Assembly (NCBI GenBank): GCA_902611405.1
Contig: CACLZL010000002.1
Coordinates: 78,226 to 142,225 of the forward strand
Source: an uncultured Pelagibacteraceae bacterium
GTDB taxonomy: Bacteria > Pseudomonadota > Alphaproteobacteria > Pelagibacterales > Pelagibacteraceae
Direction of reading: 5' to 3'
DNA length: 64,000 bases
Notes under the pieces: model-generated
What the model saw: only the letters and a program-made list of their open reading frames with translations
What the model was told of the DNA's origin: nothing
The model's database searches: none
Shown here: one piece after another, positions 1 to 10,251 of the stretch
Numbering within the stretch: the stretch's first letter is position 1
Layout: each line of letters starts with the position of its first letter
Translations under genes and position numbers: made by a program

Positions 1-540
1 ATAAATATTTGATTGTTTCTCCACTCTTTTGGCTAAATTAATTACTTTTTTATTTTTTTTATAATTCTTATAGTTACCCCACCCTTCATGATAAGCAATA
101 TACTGCTTGAAAGCATCTTTTTTTGAAACTTTTAAAATTTTTTCAGTTTTATTAGTATACCAACCAATAAAATCTACACTGTCTTTAAATCTTGTCCTAG
201 CAGCAAGCTTATTCCCAGTTTCTTCTTTATATTGTTTCCACGTTCCTTTTACAGCCTGTGAATACCCGAAAGAACTTGATGGTCTCTTATAAGGTACTAC
301 TTTAAATAATTTCTGCCTAGGAGGTTTTGCTAACCAGTCAAAACTGGACTCCATTTTTATAATTGCAAGCTGTAAATAAACTGGGGTTCCCCATTTTTTC
401 TCAGCTTTTTTTGCATGTTTATACCACATGTATCTTTCATTAAATATAGAACAACTATCTGCTGTATTTTTTGGAACAGACGAGCAACCTGAAATAAAAA
501 TTATTAAAATAAATAAATAATTAATTTTTAAAATTTTCAT
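1..540 (-). CDS. Lipoprotein with lytic-transglycosylase (SLT)-like domain, truncated by window edge
   Basis: Own reverse translation from ATG at 540: MKILKINYLFILIIFISGCSSVPKNTADSSCSIF...LQLAIIKMESSFDW...GYSQAVKGTWKQYKEETG; lipobox-like ISGCSS and a SLT-type 'E-S-S-F' / 'GYSQ' pattern. Runs off the left edge. Confidence 0.75.
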   Translation of the reverse strand, partial: MKILKINYLFILIIFISGCSSVPKNTADSCSIFNERYMWYKHAKKAEKKWGTPVYLQLAIIKMESSFDWLAKPPRQKLFKVVPYKRPSSSFGYSQAVKGTWKQYKEETGNKLAARTRFKDSVDFIGWYTNKTEKILKVSKKDAFKQYIAYHEGWGNYKNYKKNKKVINLAKRVEKQSNIY

Positions 541-940
541 TTTTTTTAAAAAAGTAAAATATAATTATGGCTATAATTACTCCTGCTATATTTCCAAATA
601 AATCTGAAAATTCAAAACTTCTATTGGGTATAAAATATTGCAATACTTCAAGCACAATGGATAAAAATATTAAGTATATACTTAAAATAATGAATTGATT
701 ATTTTTACGGAAAGTTAAAAAACCAACAACTGAAAGAACTATATATGCATATAAATGATTTGTTGAAACAATAAAATCTGGTGTTATTTGAGGCTGTAAA
801 CTTAAATCATTATATAAAAACCAGCCTAGTACGCTACCAGGAAACAAATATAAAAAAATTAAAATCAAATTGCATAAATAGAAAATAAATTTATATTTCG
901 AAAAATAATTAATCATTAATAATATAGTTTTATTTATCAA
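521..940 (-). CDS. VanZ-like family membrane protein
   Basis: ORF with TM segments and VanZ-like motif '...LEVLQYFIPNRSFEFSDLFGNIAGVIIA'. Start may be the internal Met at 916. Confidence 0.75.
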   Translation of the reverse strand: MINKTILLMINYFSKYKFIFYLCNLILIFLYLFPGSVLGWFLYNDLSLQPQITPDFIVSTNHLYAYIVLSVVGFLTFRKNNQFIILSIYLIFLSIVLEVLQYFIPNRSFEFSDLFGNIAGVIIAIIIFYFFKKNENFKN

Positions 941-961
941 ATTAATTTAAAAGATAAACAA

Positions 962-1669
962 ATGAGTTATTTAATTTTAGTAAGACACGGTCAAAGTGTA
1001 TGGAATCTTGAAAAGAAATTTACTGGATGGGTTGATGTAGATCTTACAGAAAATGGAAAATCAGAAGCAAAAAAAGCTGGTGAATTAATAAAACAAGAAA
1101 AAATTGAAGTTAATCTGTATTATTCGTCTTTTCAATTAAGAGCTAAAAATACCTTAAAAATTATACAGGAAGAATTACAAGATTTTAAAGAAGTAAAGAG
1201 CGCATGGGAATTAAACGAGAGACATTATGGAGCTCTGACAGGGTTAAATAAAGATGAAATGAAAAAAAAACTTGGAGAAGAAAAAGTTCATCAATTTAGA
1301 CGTTCTTGGGACCTTAGACCCGACCCTTTAGATAAAAAAAATCCATATCACCCACTAAATATTGAAACATACAAAAAAATTCCTTCAGAAAAAATTCCTG
1401 ATACCGAGTCACTAAAAGATACATATGAAAGAGTAATAAAGTTTTATAGTAACGAGATAGAACAGAAATCAAGTGAAAATATTCTTATTTCTGCACATGG
1501 AAATTCCATTAGAGCTCTTTGCAAATATTTGTTTAATTTAAACAACAATGAGATCTCTAAACTTGAAATTCCAACAGGAAACCCACTTTTAATTGAATTA
1601 GAAAACAGCAAAATTTCTAATTGCAAATATCTTGATCAAGAAAGAGCTAAAGATCTTTTAGTTTTTTAA
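962..1669 (+). CDS. gpmA: 2,3-bisphosphoglycerate-dependent phosphoglycerate mutase
   Basis: LVRHGQSVWN, FTGWVDVDLTE, ELNERHYGALTGLNK, SAHGNSIRAL motifs. Confidence 0.95.
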   Translation: MSYLILVRHGQSVWNLEKKFTGWVDVDLTENGKSEAKKAGELIKQEKIEVNLYYSSFQLRAKNTLKIIQEELQDFKEVKSAWELNERHYGALTGLNKDEMKKKLGEEKVHQFRRSWDLRPDPLDKKNPYHPLNIETYKKIPSEKIPDTESLKDTYERVIKFYSNEIEQKSSENILISAHGNSIRALCKYLFNLNNNEISKLEIPTGNPLLIELENSKISNCKYLDQERAKDLLVF

Positions 1670-2336
1670 AAATATCCAGATCAGTTAAATGATAAAAATC
1701 TTTTTGGCTTTCATAACCAAATAATTTTTCTTGATCTAGTAAATTATTCCAAATTTCCAAAATTGAGTAATTTTCTATTTTCTCTTTAATAAATAATTTT
1801 TTATTAATTATTTGACATCCAATGTAAATAAATTCTTTTTCAACCTCTTTGTTAATTAAATTATTTTTTAAATTAAAATCACCTTTTAACTTTTTATCAA
1901 AACTAAATTTTTTATTTACTAAAAGAAGAATGTTTTCTAATTTTTCAGAAAAATACATTTTTTCCATTTTCAATATCTCATCTTTATAGTCATTACTCCA
2001 AATTGTATCTGGATTAAAAATTATAAAATCCTTTTCATGAGAGTCTTTAATCATATTTTGAATACCTCCACCTGTATCTAAAATATGCTCACCATCCTCA
2101 ATTATTTTGATATCAATATTGAAATTTTTACTTTTTAAAAAAACTGAAAATTGATCCTTTAAATAAAAAGTATTTATTAAGATTTTTTGAATACCTAGTT
2201 TTTCGATTAAATTAATACATCTCTCCAGCATACTTACATCTTTAATCTCTAATAAGGGCTTAGGAGTATTTAAAGTAATTGGGTTTAATCTCTTACCAAA
2301 ACCTGCACATAAAATTAAAGCTGTATTTATTTTCAC
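1647..2336 (-). CDS. murU: Nucleotidyltransferase, MurU-like (MurNAc-1-P uridylyltransferase)
   Basis: ALILCAGFGKRLNPITLNTPKPLLEIKDVSML nucleotidyltransferase signature; directly downstream of an AmgK-like kinase as in other alphaproteobacteria. Confidence 0.75.
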   Translation of the reverse strand: MKINTALILCAGFGKRLNPITLNTPKPLLEIKDVSMLERCINLIEKLGIQKILINTFYLKDQFSVFLKSKNFNIDIKIIEDGEHILDTGGGIQNMIKDSHEKDFIIFNPDTIWSNDYKDEILKMEKMYFSEKLENILLLVNKKFSFDKKLKGDFNLKNNLINKEVEKEFIYIGCQIINKKLFIKEKIENYSILEIWNNLLDQEKLFGYESQKDFYHLTDLDIFKKLKDL

Positions 2337-2340
2337 AACT

Positions 2341-3288
2341 TTACCTTATATATTTTGGAAAATTATCTTTTAATAGCAACATCAAATTATTAAATTGATT
2401 TTGCTCTTTAATTCTATGATTAATCAATTCCCAAGCGTAGGGAATTAATTTAAGATATTTTTTTTTATTGTCTCTAACAGCCAAACGCATAAATATACCA
2501 ATTATTTTTAAATTCCTTAAAACAGATAATATTTCAAAGTCTTTCTTAAATTTTTCTAAATCAATTTTTTTATTTTCTTTGATGTAAAATTTAAATACTT
2601 TCTCTTTCAGTTCATTAGATGTTTTTAATCTTACATCGTCAATTAAGGATGCTAAATCGTAAGCTCTATTACCCATTAGTGCATCTTGACTATCTATTAC
2701 TGCAATTTTTTTATTTTGATACATCAAATTTGAAACATGAAAATCTCTATGAACAAATGTAACATTTTTATAATTTAATTTTAATAATAATTTTTTTATC
2801 TCTAATCTAAATTTTTTTTTAAATTGAATACTTTTGGATTTAGACAATATCTTTGGTGCATACCAGTCACAAAAAAGTTTAGTTTCATCAAACAAAATTT
2901 TGTTTTTATATTCTTGAACTTTATATAATTTGTTTTTAAAATTTTTTACTTTTTTATCTTTTATTAATTGTATTTTATTTAAAATTTTTATTATCTTTTT
3001 AAAAATAACATATTTATTATTCTTTTTGTTTTTTAAAATTTGAAACAAAGTTTGATCTCCAAAGTCATTTATTTCTATATAATTATTAATGTAATTTTCA
3101 CTTATTAAATTTGGTGCTAAAATTTTATTTTTAATTAAAATTTTATTTATAGCATCGTAAATTAAAAGATTTTTTAACTTTTCTTTCTTGGATATTACAA
3201 TAATAGATTTATTTTCTCTGTTTCTGTAAAATTCTCTAAAAGACGCATCACCTTTTATTTTTTTCAATTTTACCAAGCTTTTCATCAA
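2341..3288 (-). CDS. amgK: Aminoglycoside-phosphotransferase-fold sugar kinase, AmgK-like (anomeric MurNAc/GlcNAc kinase)
   Basis: Kinase motifs 'VTFVHRDFHVSNLMY' and 'IAVIDSQDALMGNRAYDLASLIDD'; tsaE-amgK-murU gene order. Confidence 0.75.
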   Translation of the reverse strand: MMKSLVKLKKIKGDASFREFYRNRENKSIIVISKKEKLKNLLIYDAINKILIKNKILAPNLISENYINNYIEINDFGDQTLFQILKNKKNNKYVIFKKIIKILNKIQLIKDKKVKNFKNKLYKVQEYKNKILFDETKLFCDWYAPKILSKSKSIQFKKKFRLEIKKLLLKLNYKNVTFVHRDFHVSNLMYQNKKIAVIDSQDALMGNRAYDLASLIDDVRLKTSNELKEKVFKFYIKENKKIDLEKFKKDFEILSVLRNLKIIGIFMRLAVRDNKKKYLKLIPYAWELINHRIKEQNQFNNLMLLLKDNFPKYIR

Positions 3289-3301
3289 AATAGTTTTTAA
3301 T

Positions 3302-3751
3302 TTAAACTTTTATATCTACAGTTCTATCATTTAATTGATTTAAATAATTAAATGTTAAAGTTATAAATTTTATATCTTCTTTATGAGCAATCAATTGTGG
3401 CCATTCTATAAGTGTTATTAATTTATTATCTTTTTCAAAAATATCTAAATTATTAATGTCTTCTTTCCTATTGATTCTAAATAAATCATAATGTTTTATT
3501 CTTATATCTTTCACCTGATACTCATTTAACAAACTAAAAGTAGGGCTTGTAATTTCTGATTGTGTTAAATTATTTATTTTTTGATACTCATTTATTAAAT
3601 ATTTAACAAAGGTTGTTTTACCAACACCCATTTCTCCATATAAAAAAACAAACTCGCCACCTTTAAGATATTTTGTAAATTCTTTAGCTAATTCTTTAGT
3701 AACCTTCTCAGAAGTGATATCAATTTTGCTATCTTTAATAGCGATACGCAT
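3302..3751 (-). CDS. tsaE: tRNA threonylcarbamoyladenosine biosynthesis ATPase TsaE
   Basis: Walker A '[15 protein letters not shown]', '[11 protein letters not shown]', 'HYDLFRI', 'LIEWP'. Start taken at internal ATG (MRIAIKDS); the track ORF begins at 3778. Confidence 0.9.
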   Translation of the reverse strand: MRIAIKDSKIDITSEKVTKELAKEFTKYLKGGEFVFLYGEMGVGKTTFVKYLINEYQKINNLTQSEITSPTFSLLNEYQVKDIRIKHYDLFRINRKEDINNLDIFEKDNKLITLIEWPQLIAHKEDIKFITLTFNYLNQLNDRTVDIKV

Positions 3752-5021
3752 CTGGTTTGAAAGGACCTTCTGTTCCAACGCTTATATAGTCTGCTTGTTC
3801 TTTTGACAATTTTGTTAGTTTTGCCCCTACTTTTTTAAGATGCAAGGTTGCTACCTTTTCATCTAAATGTTTTGGAAGGACGTAAACTTTATTTTCATAA
3901 TTTTTATAATTATGCCAAAGTTCTATTTGAGCAATAACTTGATTAGTAAATGATGCACTCATCACAAAACTTGGGTGTCCAGTTGCACAACCAAGATTAA
4001 CCAATCTTCCTTCAGCTAAAAGAATAATTCTCTTACCACTAGGTAGTTCTATTTCATGTACCTGGGGTTTTACTTCGGTCCATTTATAGTTTCTAAGAGC
4101 TTCAACTTGTATCTCATTATCAAAGTGTCCAATATTACATAATATAGCTCTGTCCTTCATATCTCTCATATGGTCTGCGGTAACGATGTCTTTGTTCCCT
4201 GTTGCTGTTACAACTATATCGGCTCTACTTATAGCCTCCTCCATTAATACCACTTCATAACCTTCCATTGCTGCTTGGAGAGCACAAATTGGATCTGCTT
4301 CTGTAACTAACACTCTTGCTCCACTTTGTCTTAAAGATGCAGCACTTCCTTTTCCAACATCGCCAAAACCTGCAACAATTGCAATTTTTCCAGACATCAT
4401 TACATCAGTAGCTCTTCTAATTCCATCTACTAAACTTTCTCTACATCCATACAAATTATCAAATTTTGATTTTGTAACGGAGTCATTCACATTTATTGCG
4501 GGAACTAAAAGAGATTTATCCTTTTCCATTTTATTAAGTGCTTTAATTCCAGTGGTAGTTTCCTCTGAAACTCCTTTGATATCTTCCATTAAATTCTGAT
4601 ATTCTTTGTGCATTATAGCTGTTAAATCTCCACCATCATCTAATAACATGTTAGGCTTCCAATCTGGTTTTCCGACTATAGTTTGCTTAATACACCATAA
4701 ATATTCATCCTCTGTTTCACCTTTCCAAGCGAATACAGGTATTCCTGCTTTAGCAATGGCAGCAGCCGCATGATCTTGAGTTGAAAAAATATTACAAGAG
4801 GACCATCGAACTTCAGCGCCTAATGCGACTAAAGTCTCTATTAATACAGCTGTTTGAATGGTCATATGAAGACATCCTATAATTCTTGCACCTTTTAATG
4901 GTTTTTCTTTAGAATACTCTTCTCTTAAAGCCATTAAACCAGGCATTTCACTTTCAGCTATTGATATTTCTTTCCTTCCAAAATCTGCTTGGGATATGTC
5001 TTTTACTTTATAATCTTCCAT
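3735..5021 (-). CDS. ahcY: Adenosylhomocysteinase
   Basis: [50 protein letters not shown]-terminal KPDAYRY. Confidence 0.98.
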   Translation of the reverse strand: MEDYKVKDISQADFGRKEISIAESEMPGLMALREEYSKEKPLKGARIIGCLHMTIQTAVLIETLVALGAEVRWSSCNIFSTQDHAAAAIAKAGIPVFAWKGETEDEYLWCIKQTIVGKPDWKPNMLLDDGGDLTAIMHKEYQNLMEDIKGVSEETTTGIKALNKMEKDKSLLVPAINVNDSVTKSKFDNLYGCRESLVDGIRRATDVMMSGKIAIVAGFGDVGKGSAASLRQSGARVLVTEADPICALQAAMEGYEVVLMEEAISRADIVVTATGNKDIVTADHMRDMKDRAILCNIGHFDNEIQVEALRNYKWTEVKPQVHEIELPSGKRIILLAEGRLVNLGCATGHPSFVMSASFTNQVIAQIELWHNYKNYENKVYVLPKHLDEKVATLHLKKVGAKLTKLSKEQADYISVGTEGPFKPDAYRY

Positions 5022-5063
5022 GGCATGCTTTATACAGCTAAGATTTTATTTATCAACATTAGA

Positions 5064-6605
5064 TTAAACATTGGGAAATCTTATCTCTATCATTGCCCCT
5101 TCTTTATCAGCACGATTAGATGCTACAATTTCACCATCGTGAAGTTCAACCAAATTTTTTACTATATTTAAACCTAATCCTGAATGTTGTCCAAATTTTT
5201 CAGGTCTATTACTGTAAAATCTTTTAAATATTCTTGATGTATCTTTTTCTTTAAACCCTTGCCCTTCATCAAGAATTTTAATTGATATTTTGTTTTTTTC
5301 ATTAACAGATACATCTACAATAACATCACTACCATCTTTGCTAAATGATATTGAATTATCTAATAAATTTGCGATGATTTGTTCAATCCTATTTTCTATA
5401 CCATTTATTAAATATTTATTTTTTCCATCATTTTTATATTCAATTTTTATTCCTTTTTTCACTTGATGAATATTATTGTAATCATCGACAACAGATTGAA
5501 TAATAGGCTCAATGTTAATTTTTTTCATTTTTTCTTTACTTAAAGCAACTTCGTCTTTTAACATTTGAGAGTAATCAGTAATTAATCTTTCTATTCTTTG
5601 AACGTCATGACTAAGTATATTTAATAATCTATTTCTTTGTCCCTCATCATTTGAATCTTGTAAAATTTCTGATGCACTTTTTAAAGATGCTAATGGATTT
5701 CTTATCTCATGAACTAAATCTGTCGAAAAGTTTTCTGCATGCGTAACCCTATTTTGAAGCTCATTTGTCATATCCTCTAAAGAATTAGATAAAAGTCCCA
5801 ATTCGTCATTCCTCTTTTTAAGATTTTCAATACCTGGTTTAATTTGACTTTTTTCTTTAACACGAATTGTGTATCCAACAAGATTTTGTATTGGTTTAAT
5901 AAAATATCTGCTTAATACAAAAGAAAAAATTAATATTACAAATCCTACAGATATAGCTGTTCTTATTACAAATGCTTTTCTCTCATCTATCGCTGTCATT
6001 ATTTCATTAGCACTTTCTGTAATAGCTACATAACCAAGATTAATTTCATTTTTTGTAACATTCTTAATTGTTGTTACATTAAATTGATTAAAATCTTCTT
6101 GCGTAAATGTGTAAGGAGCTCCTAAATTTTCAGAACTAGAATAGTTTGATAATATATCTTTGAATGAAACAGGTTTTTTTTCATCAATTTTTATGTTTTT
6201 TTCCTCAATAGTTTTCTCTATTTCCTCGTTGTCTAAACTTTCAAATTCAATTTTATCAAGTCTTGTAGAGAATGATCTTGGATCAAGATCTAAAGTGTCG
6301 GTGTCTCCAATAAGGTTAAGTTGATCATCAAAAAATATTACTCTATCTAAATTTTGAAAAATAAACCTTGTAGAAAATAAAAATCTTCTAATATCGTTAG
6401 ATTCAAATTTCACATCTAGCCTTAAAATATTATCTATAGTGTTGTTAATAATGATTGTATGATTTTGAGATTTTTTTTTTATTAAACTTGGCTGAATATT
6501 ATTCAGATATATAAATGTAAATAGTCCAATAATTGTAAAAATTAAAAAATTTATAAATAAAAATTTCTTTAATATAGAGAGAGTTTTTAAGTATTTACTA
6601 AACAT
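5064..6605 (-). CDS. chvG: Sensor histidine kinase, ChvG/ExoS-like
   Basis: HAMP region, 'DLVHEIRNPLASLKSASEIL' H-box, 'GLGLNIVKNLVELHDGEI' G-box; next to a ChvI-like regulator. Confidence 0.85.
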   Translation of the reverse strand: MFSKYLKTLSILKKFLFINFLIFTIIGLFTFIYLNNIQPSLIKKKSQNHTIIINNTIDNILRLDVKFESNDIRRFLFSTRFIFQNLDRVIFFDDQLNLIGDTDTLDLDPRSFSTRLDKIEFESLDNEEIEKTIEEKNIKIDEKKPVSFKDILSNYSSSENLGAPYTFTQEDFNQFNVTTIKNVTKNEINLGYVAITESANEIMTAIDERKAFVIRTAISVGFVILIFSFVLSRYFIKPIQNLVGYTIRVKEKSQIKPGIENLKKRNDELGLLSNSLEDMTNELQNRVTHAENFSTDLVHEIRNPLASLKSASEILQDSNDEGQRNRLLNILSHDVQRIERLITDYSQMLKDEVALSKEKMKKINIEPIIQSVVDDYNNIHQVKKGIKIEYKNDGKNKYLINGIENRIEQIIANLLDNSISFSKDGSDVIVDVSVNEKNKISIKILDEGQGFKEKDTSRIFKRFYSNRPEKFGQHSGLGLNIVKNLVELHDGEIVASNRADKEGAMIEIRFPNV

Positions 6606-7312
6606 TAGCTAACATTCCATCTATATCCACTACCATACCTAGTTTCAATAGCTGAAAAATCAGGATCTACTTTTTTAAATTTTTTTCTAATTCGTTTTAC
6701 ATGACTATCAATAGTTCTATCCTCAATATCTGTATCCTCTCTGTAAGCTATATCCATAAGCTGAGCTCTTTCTTTAATTATGCCTGGCCTCTTTGCTAAT
6801 TCTTTAACGATTAAAAACTCAGTTGTTGTCAATTTATCAGGCAACTGTACTCCACTCCATTCACACTCGAGTTGTGATGGATCTAATTTTAATCTTCCAT
6901 GAGATATTAGGCTTTTATTTTCCTCTAGAATATTATTTGAATCTTTTTTTCTTAACTGCACTCTAATTCTTTCAATCAAAACCTTTATAGAAAAACCTCC
7001 TGATTTTTTTACAAAGTCATCTGCACCCAGCTTTAGGCCTAATAACTCATCAATTTCATCATCTTTGGATGTTAAAAAAATTACAGGTAATGAAGTTTTT
7101 TTTCGAAGTTTTTTTAATAATTCTTCTCCATCCATCTTTGGCATTTTTATATCTATGACTGCTAAGTCAGGGGGCATTCTGGTTAAACCAATTAACGCGC
7201 TTTCACCATCAATGTATGTTTGAACTTTAAAACCCTCTTTTTCTAATGCGATACTTAAACTTGTTAAAATATTTCTATCGTCATCAATTAAAGCTATTGT
7301 TTGTTTTTGCAT
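6605..7312 (-). CDS. chvI: OmpR-family response regulator, ChvI-like
   Basis: IALIDDDRNILTSLS, 'AVIDIKMPKMDG', winged helix '..DRTIDSHVKRIRKKFKKVD..IETRYGSGYRW'. Confidence 0.88.
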   Translation of the reverse strand: MQKQTIALIDDDRNILTSLSIALEKEGFKVQTYIDGESALIGLTRMPPDLAVIDIKMPKMDGEELLKKLRKKTSLPVIFLTSKDDEIDELLGLKLGADDFVKKSGGFSIKVLIERIRVQLRKKDSNNILEENKSLISHGRLKLDPSQLECEWSGVQLPDKLTTTEFLIVKELAKRPGIIKERAQLMDIAYREDTDIEDRTIDSHVKRIRKKFKKVDPDFSAIETRYGSGYRWNVS

Positions 7313-7362
7313 AAAGTAGTTTAAAAATACTAAATTGTTCTAATTTGGGCAATGTTATAAAT

Positions 7363-10140
7363 TTAATGTAACACTCCCCAATTATCTCCTACATTAATAT
7401 CAACTGTTAAAGGAGTGGAAAAAGAATGATAATCGCTCTGAGCTACACTGGTCATTTCTTTCTCAATTAATTTAATCATTACTTTTTCGTCTTTTTTTGG
7501 AATTTCAAAAATTAATTCATCATGAATCTGCAAGAGCATTTTTGAATTTGAATTTTTTTGCTCTGATAATTTCTTATCTAATCTTATCATAGCTAGTCTC
7601 ATTACCTCAGAAGCAGAACCTTGAATTGGTGCATTAATCGCGGCACGTTCTTGAAAATTTCTTACATTAAAGTTTTTATCATTAATTCCATTAAAGTGAG
7701 ATCTTCTTCCAAAAATATTGTTAACATATCCGCTTTTCCTACAGAATTTTATCGTATTATCCATATAAACTTTAATTTCTGGAAACTTAGCAAAATATGA
7801 ATCTAAAAATTCCTCTGCTTCATAATTAGATACGTTTATTTGCTTAGCTAATCCATATTGTGAAATTCCATAAATAATTCCAAAATTAATAGCTTTAGCC
7901 TTTCGCCTGTGGTCTTGATTAACTTTTTTAATATCAATATTAAATATTTGGCTAGCTGTTAAAGAATGGATATCTTCTTTATTTTTAAAAGCTTTTTTAA
8001 GTTCTTTTACATCTGCCAAATCTGCTAAAATTCTCATCTCTATTTGATTATAGTCTGCAGAAATAAGTAAGTAATCTTTTTTTGCTTTAAAAGCTTTTCT
8101 TATATCTTTTCCATCTTCTGATTTAATTGGTATATTTTGTAAGTTGGGATCACTAGACGCTAGTCTTCCAGTCGTTGTTGCAGCCAGCAAAAACGAAGTG
8201 TGAACTCTTTTAGTATTTGGGTTTAAATGTTCAGGTAAAGCATCTGAATAAGTATTTTTTAATTTTGAAACTTGTCTCCAGTCCAAAATTAATTTTGGAA
8301 ACTCATGACCTTTGAAAGCTAAATCCTCTAAAACACTTGCACTTGTAGCAAAACTTCCTTTTTTTGTTTTCTTTAATCCAGCTATCTTTAAATCATTGTA
8401 AATTATTTCACCTAATTGCTTTGGGGATGCGATATTGAACTCTTTTTTAGAAATTTTAAATACTTCTTTTTCAAGTTTTTGGATTTTTTTTTCAAATTTA
8501 GATGAAAGAGATTTTAAAAACTTACTATCAATTTCAACTCCCTCAATTTCCATGAATGCGAGAATTTTAATTAATGGCTTTTCAAAAATTTCATAGATAT
8601 TTATCATCTTTTCTAATTTTAAATTTTTGATAAATTTCTTGTATAATCTAAAAGTAACATCAGCATCTTCAGCAGCGTAATCTTTTGCTTTATCTAATTC
8701 TACTTCACTGAAATTAATTTCTTTCTTACCTGTGCCTACCATTTCTTTAAAAGAAATAGTTTTATGTCCTAAATGAATTTCTGATAAAGTATCCATATTA
8801 TGTCTATTTTTTCCTGCATCTAAGACATAGGACATCAGCATTGTGTCTTCCATTGATGAAAGCGTTATTCCACACTTATACAATACGATAAAATCAAATT
8901 TTATATTTTGACCTATTTTTTTTATACTAGGATCTTCTAATATTTTTTTTAATTTTTTAGTTACTTCATCTTTCTTAAGACACTTGGGTGACTTGTGACC
9001 AACTGGTATGTAACATGCTTTTCCAATTTTAGAACAGAGAGAAATACCCACTAAATCTGCTTGGTGAGGATCTAATGAAGTAGTTTCCGTATCTACAGCA
9101 ACTTCACCAACTTCTTCTGCCTCCTCTATCCATTTATCAATTTCATCTAAACTATTAATTAAATAATAATTTTTATTATTTATTGTTTGTTGTTTTTCTA
9201 GATTTTGATTTTCAATCTTATTACTCTCTAATTCAGGTTCCCCATAAGCAGAAATTGCAGAGCTTAACAACCTGTTAAATTCCATTTCCCTTAAAAATTT
9301 ATATAATTTGTCTTTATCTATATTTTGTAATTTAAATTCACTTAACTCTCTATTAACAGGAGAGTTGTGGTCTAGTGTTACAAGCTTTTTACTTATTAAT
9401 GCTTTATCCTTGTTCTCTATTAATGTTTCTCTTCTTTTATTTTGCTTAATCTCATGAGCAGATTTTAGTAAATTTTCTAAAGAACCATATTTATTAATTA
9501 GCTCTGCAGCCGTCTTAACACCTATACCTGGAACACCAGGAACATTATCACTACTATCTCCTGCTAAAGATTGCACATCAATGACTTTTGAGGCATCTAC
9601 TCCAAATTTTTTTAAGACATCATCATCAGTTATAAATTTGTTTTTCATGGGATCAAAAATTCGAACTCCTTTTTTGTAAAGCTGCATTAAATCTTTATCT
9701 GACGAAACAATTGTAACCTTTGCACCTTTATTAAGGATTTGATCAACATATGTGGCAATTAAATCATCTGCTTCATAATTAGGTAGGTCCACAGATGGTA
9801 AATTGAATGCTAGGACTGATTTTCTTATATACTCAAATTGTGGGGCTAAATCATCAGGCGCCTCTGACCTATTAGCTTTGTAATCACTATAAATTTCATT
9901 TCTGAAAGTTTTTCTTGCTGAGTCGAATATTACCGCAAAATGTGTTGGTTTTTGTAAGTTTTGATTGGATTTTGAGTCTTCTAATAATTTAAACAACATA
10001 CTACAAAAACCACTCACAGCACCTGTTGGAAGTCCATCACTTTTTCTCGTCAGTGGAGGCAAAGCATAATAAGCTCTAAAAATATAACCAGAACCATCAA
10101 TCAAATAAAAATGATCTGTTTTTTGAATTTTATTCATCAA
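7363..10140 (-). CDS. polA: DNA polymerase I (5'-exo, 3'-exo and polymerase domains)
   Basis: LIDGSGYIFRAYYA, GDSSDNVPGVPGIGVKTAAEL, VDTETTSLDP, SADYNQIEMRILA, QIHDELIFE. Confidence 0.97.
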   Translation of the reverse strand: MMNKIQKTDHFYLIDGSGYIFRAYYALPPLTRKSDGLPTGAVSGFCSMLFKLLEDSKSNQNLQKPTHFAVIFDSARKTFRNEIYSDYKANRSEAPDDLAPQFEYIRKSVLAFNLPSVDLPNYEADDLIATYVDQILNKGAKVTIVSSDKDLMQLYKKGVRIFDPMKNKFITDDDVLKKFGVDASKVIDVQSLAGDSSDNVPGVPGIGVKTAAELINKYGSLENLLKSAHEIKQNKRRETLIENKDKALISKKLVTLDHNSPVNRELSEFKLQNIDKDKLYKFLREMEFNRLLSSAISAYGEPELESNKIENQNLEKQQTINNKNYYLINSLDEIDKWIEEAEEVGEVAVDTETTSLDPHQADLVGISLCSKIGKACYIPVGHKSPKCLKKDEVTKKLKKILEDPSIKKIGQNIKFDFIVLYKCGITLSSMEDTMLMSYVLDAGKNRHNMDTLSEIHLGHKTISFKEMVGTGKKEINFSEVELDKAKDYAAEDADVTFRLYKKFIKNLKLEKMINIYEIFEKPLIKILAFMEIEGVEIDSKFLKSLSSKFEKKIQKLEKEVFKISKKEFNIASPKQLGEIIYNDLKIAGLKKTKKGSFATSASVLEDLAFKGHEFPKLILDWRQVSKLKNTYSDALPEHLNPNTKRVHTSFLLAATTTGRLASSDPNLQNIPIKSEDGKDIRKAFKAKKDYLLISADYNQIEMRILADLADVKELKKAFKNKEDIHSLTASQIFNIDIKKVNQDHRRKAKAINFGIIYGISQYGLAKQINVSNYEAEEFLDSYFAKFPEIKVYMDNTIKFCRKSGYVNNIFGRRSHFNGINDKNFNVRNFQERAAINAPIQGSASEVMRLAMIRLDKKLSEQKNSNSKMLLQIHDELIFEIPKKDEKVMIKLIEKEMTSVAQSDYHSFSTPLTVDINVGDNWGVLH

Positions 10141-10251
10141 GTATTATTAAATATTACAATGCTAACATATTCTGTATATAAAAAAATTTACTTTCAATTA
10201 TTATAACAATTATAAGTAGATTATTTTTTATATTTTGAGTATTATTTAACA

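Noticed and set aside
107-292. 61-aa plus-strand ORF
   Set aside because: Antisense to the SLT-like lipoprotein gene, which has better coding support.
5022-5063. SAH riboswitch upstream of ahcY
   Set aside because: Only 42 AT-rich nt are available and no SAH-aptamer-like GC core is visible.
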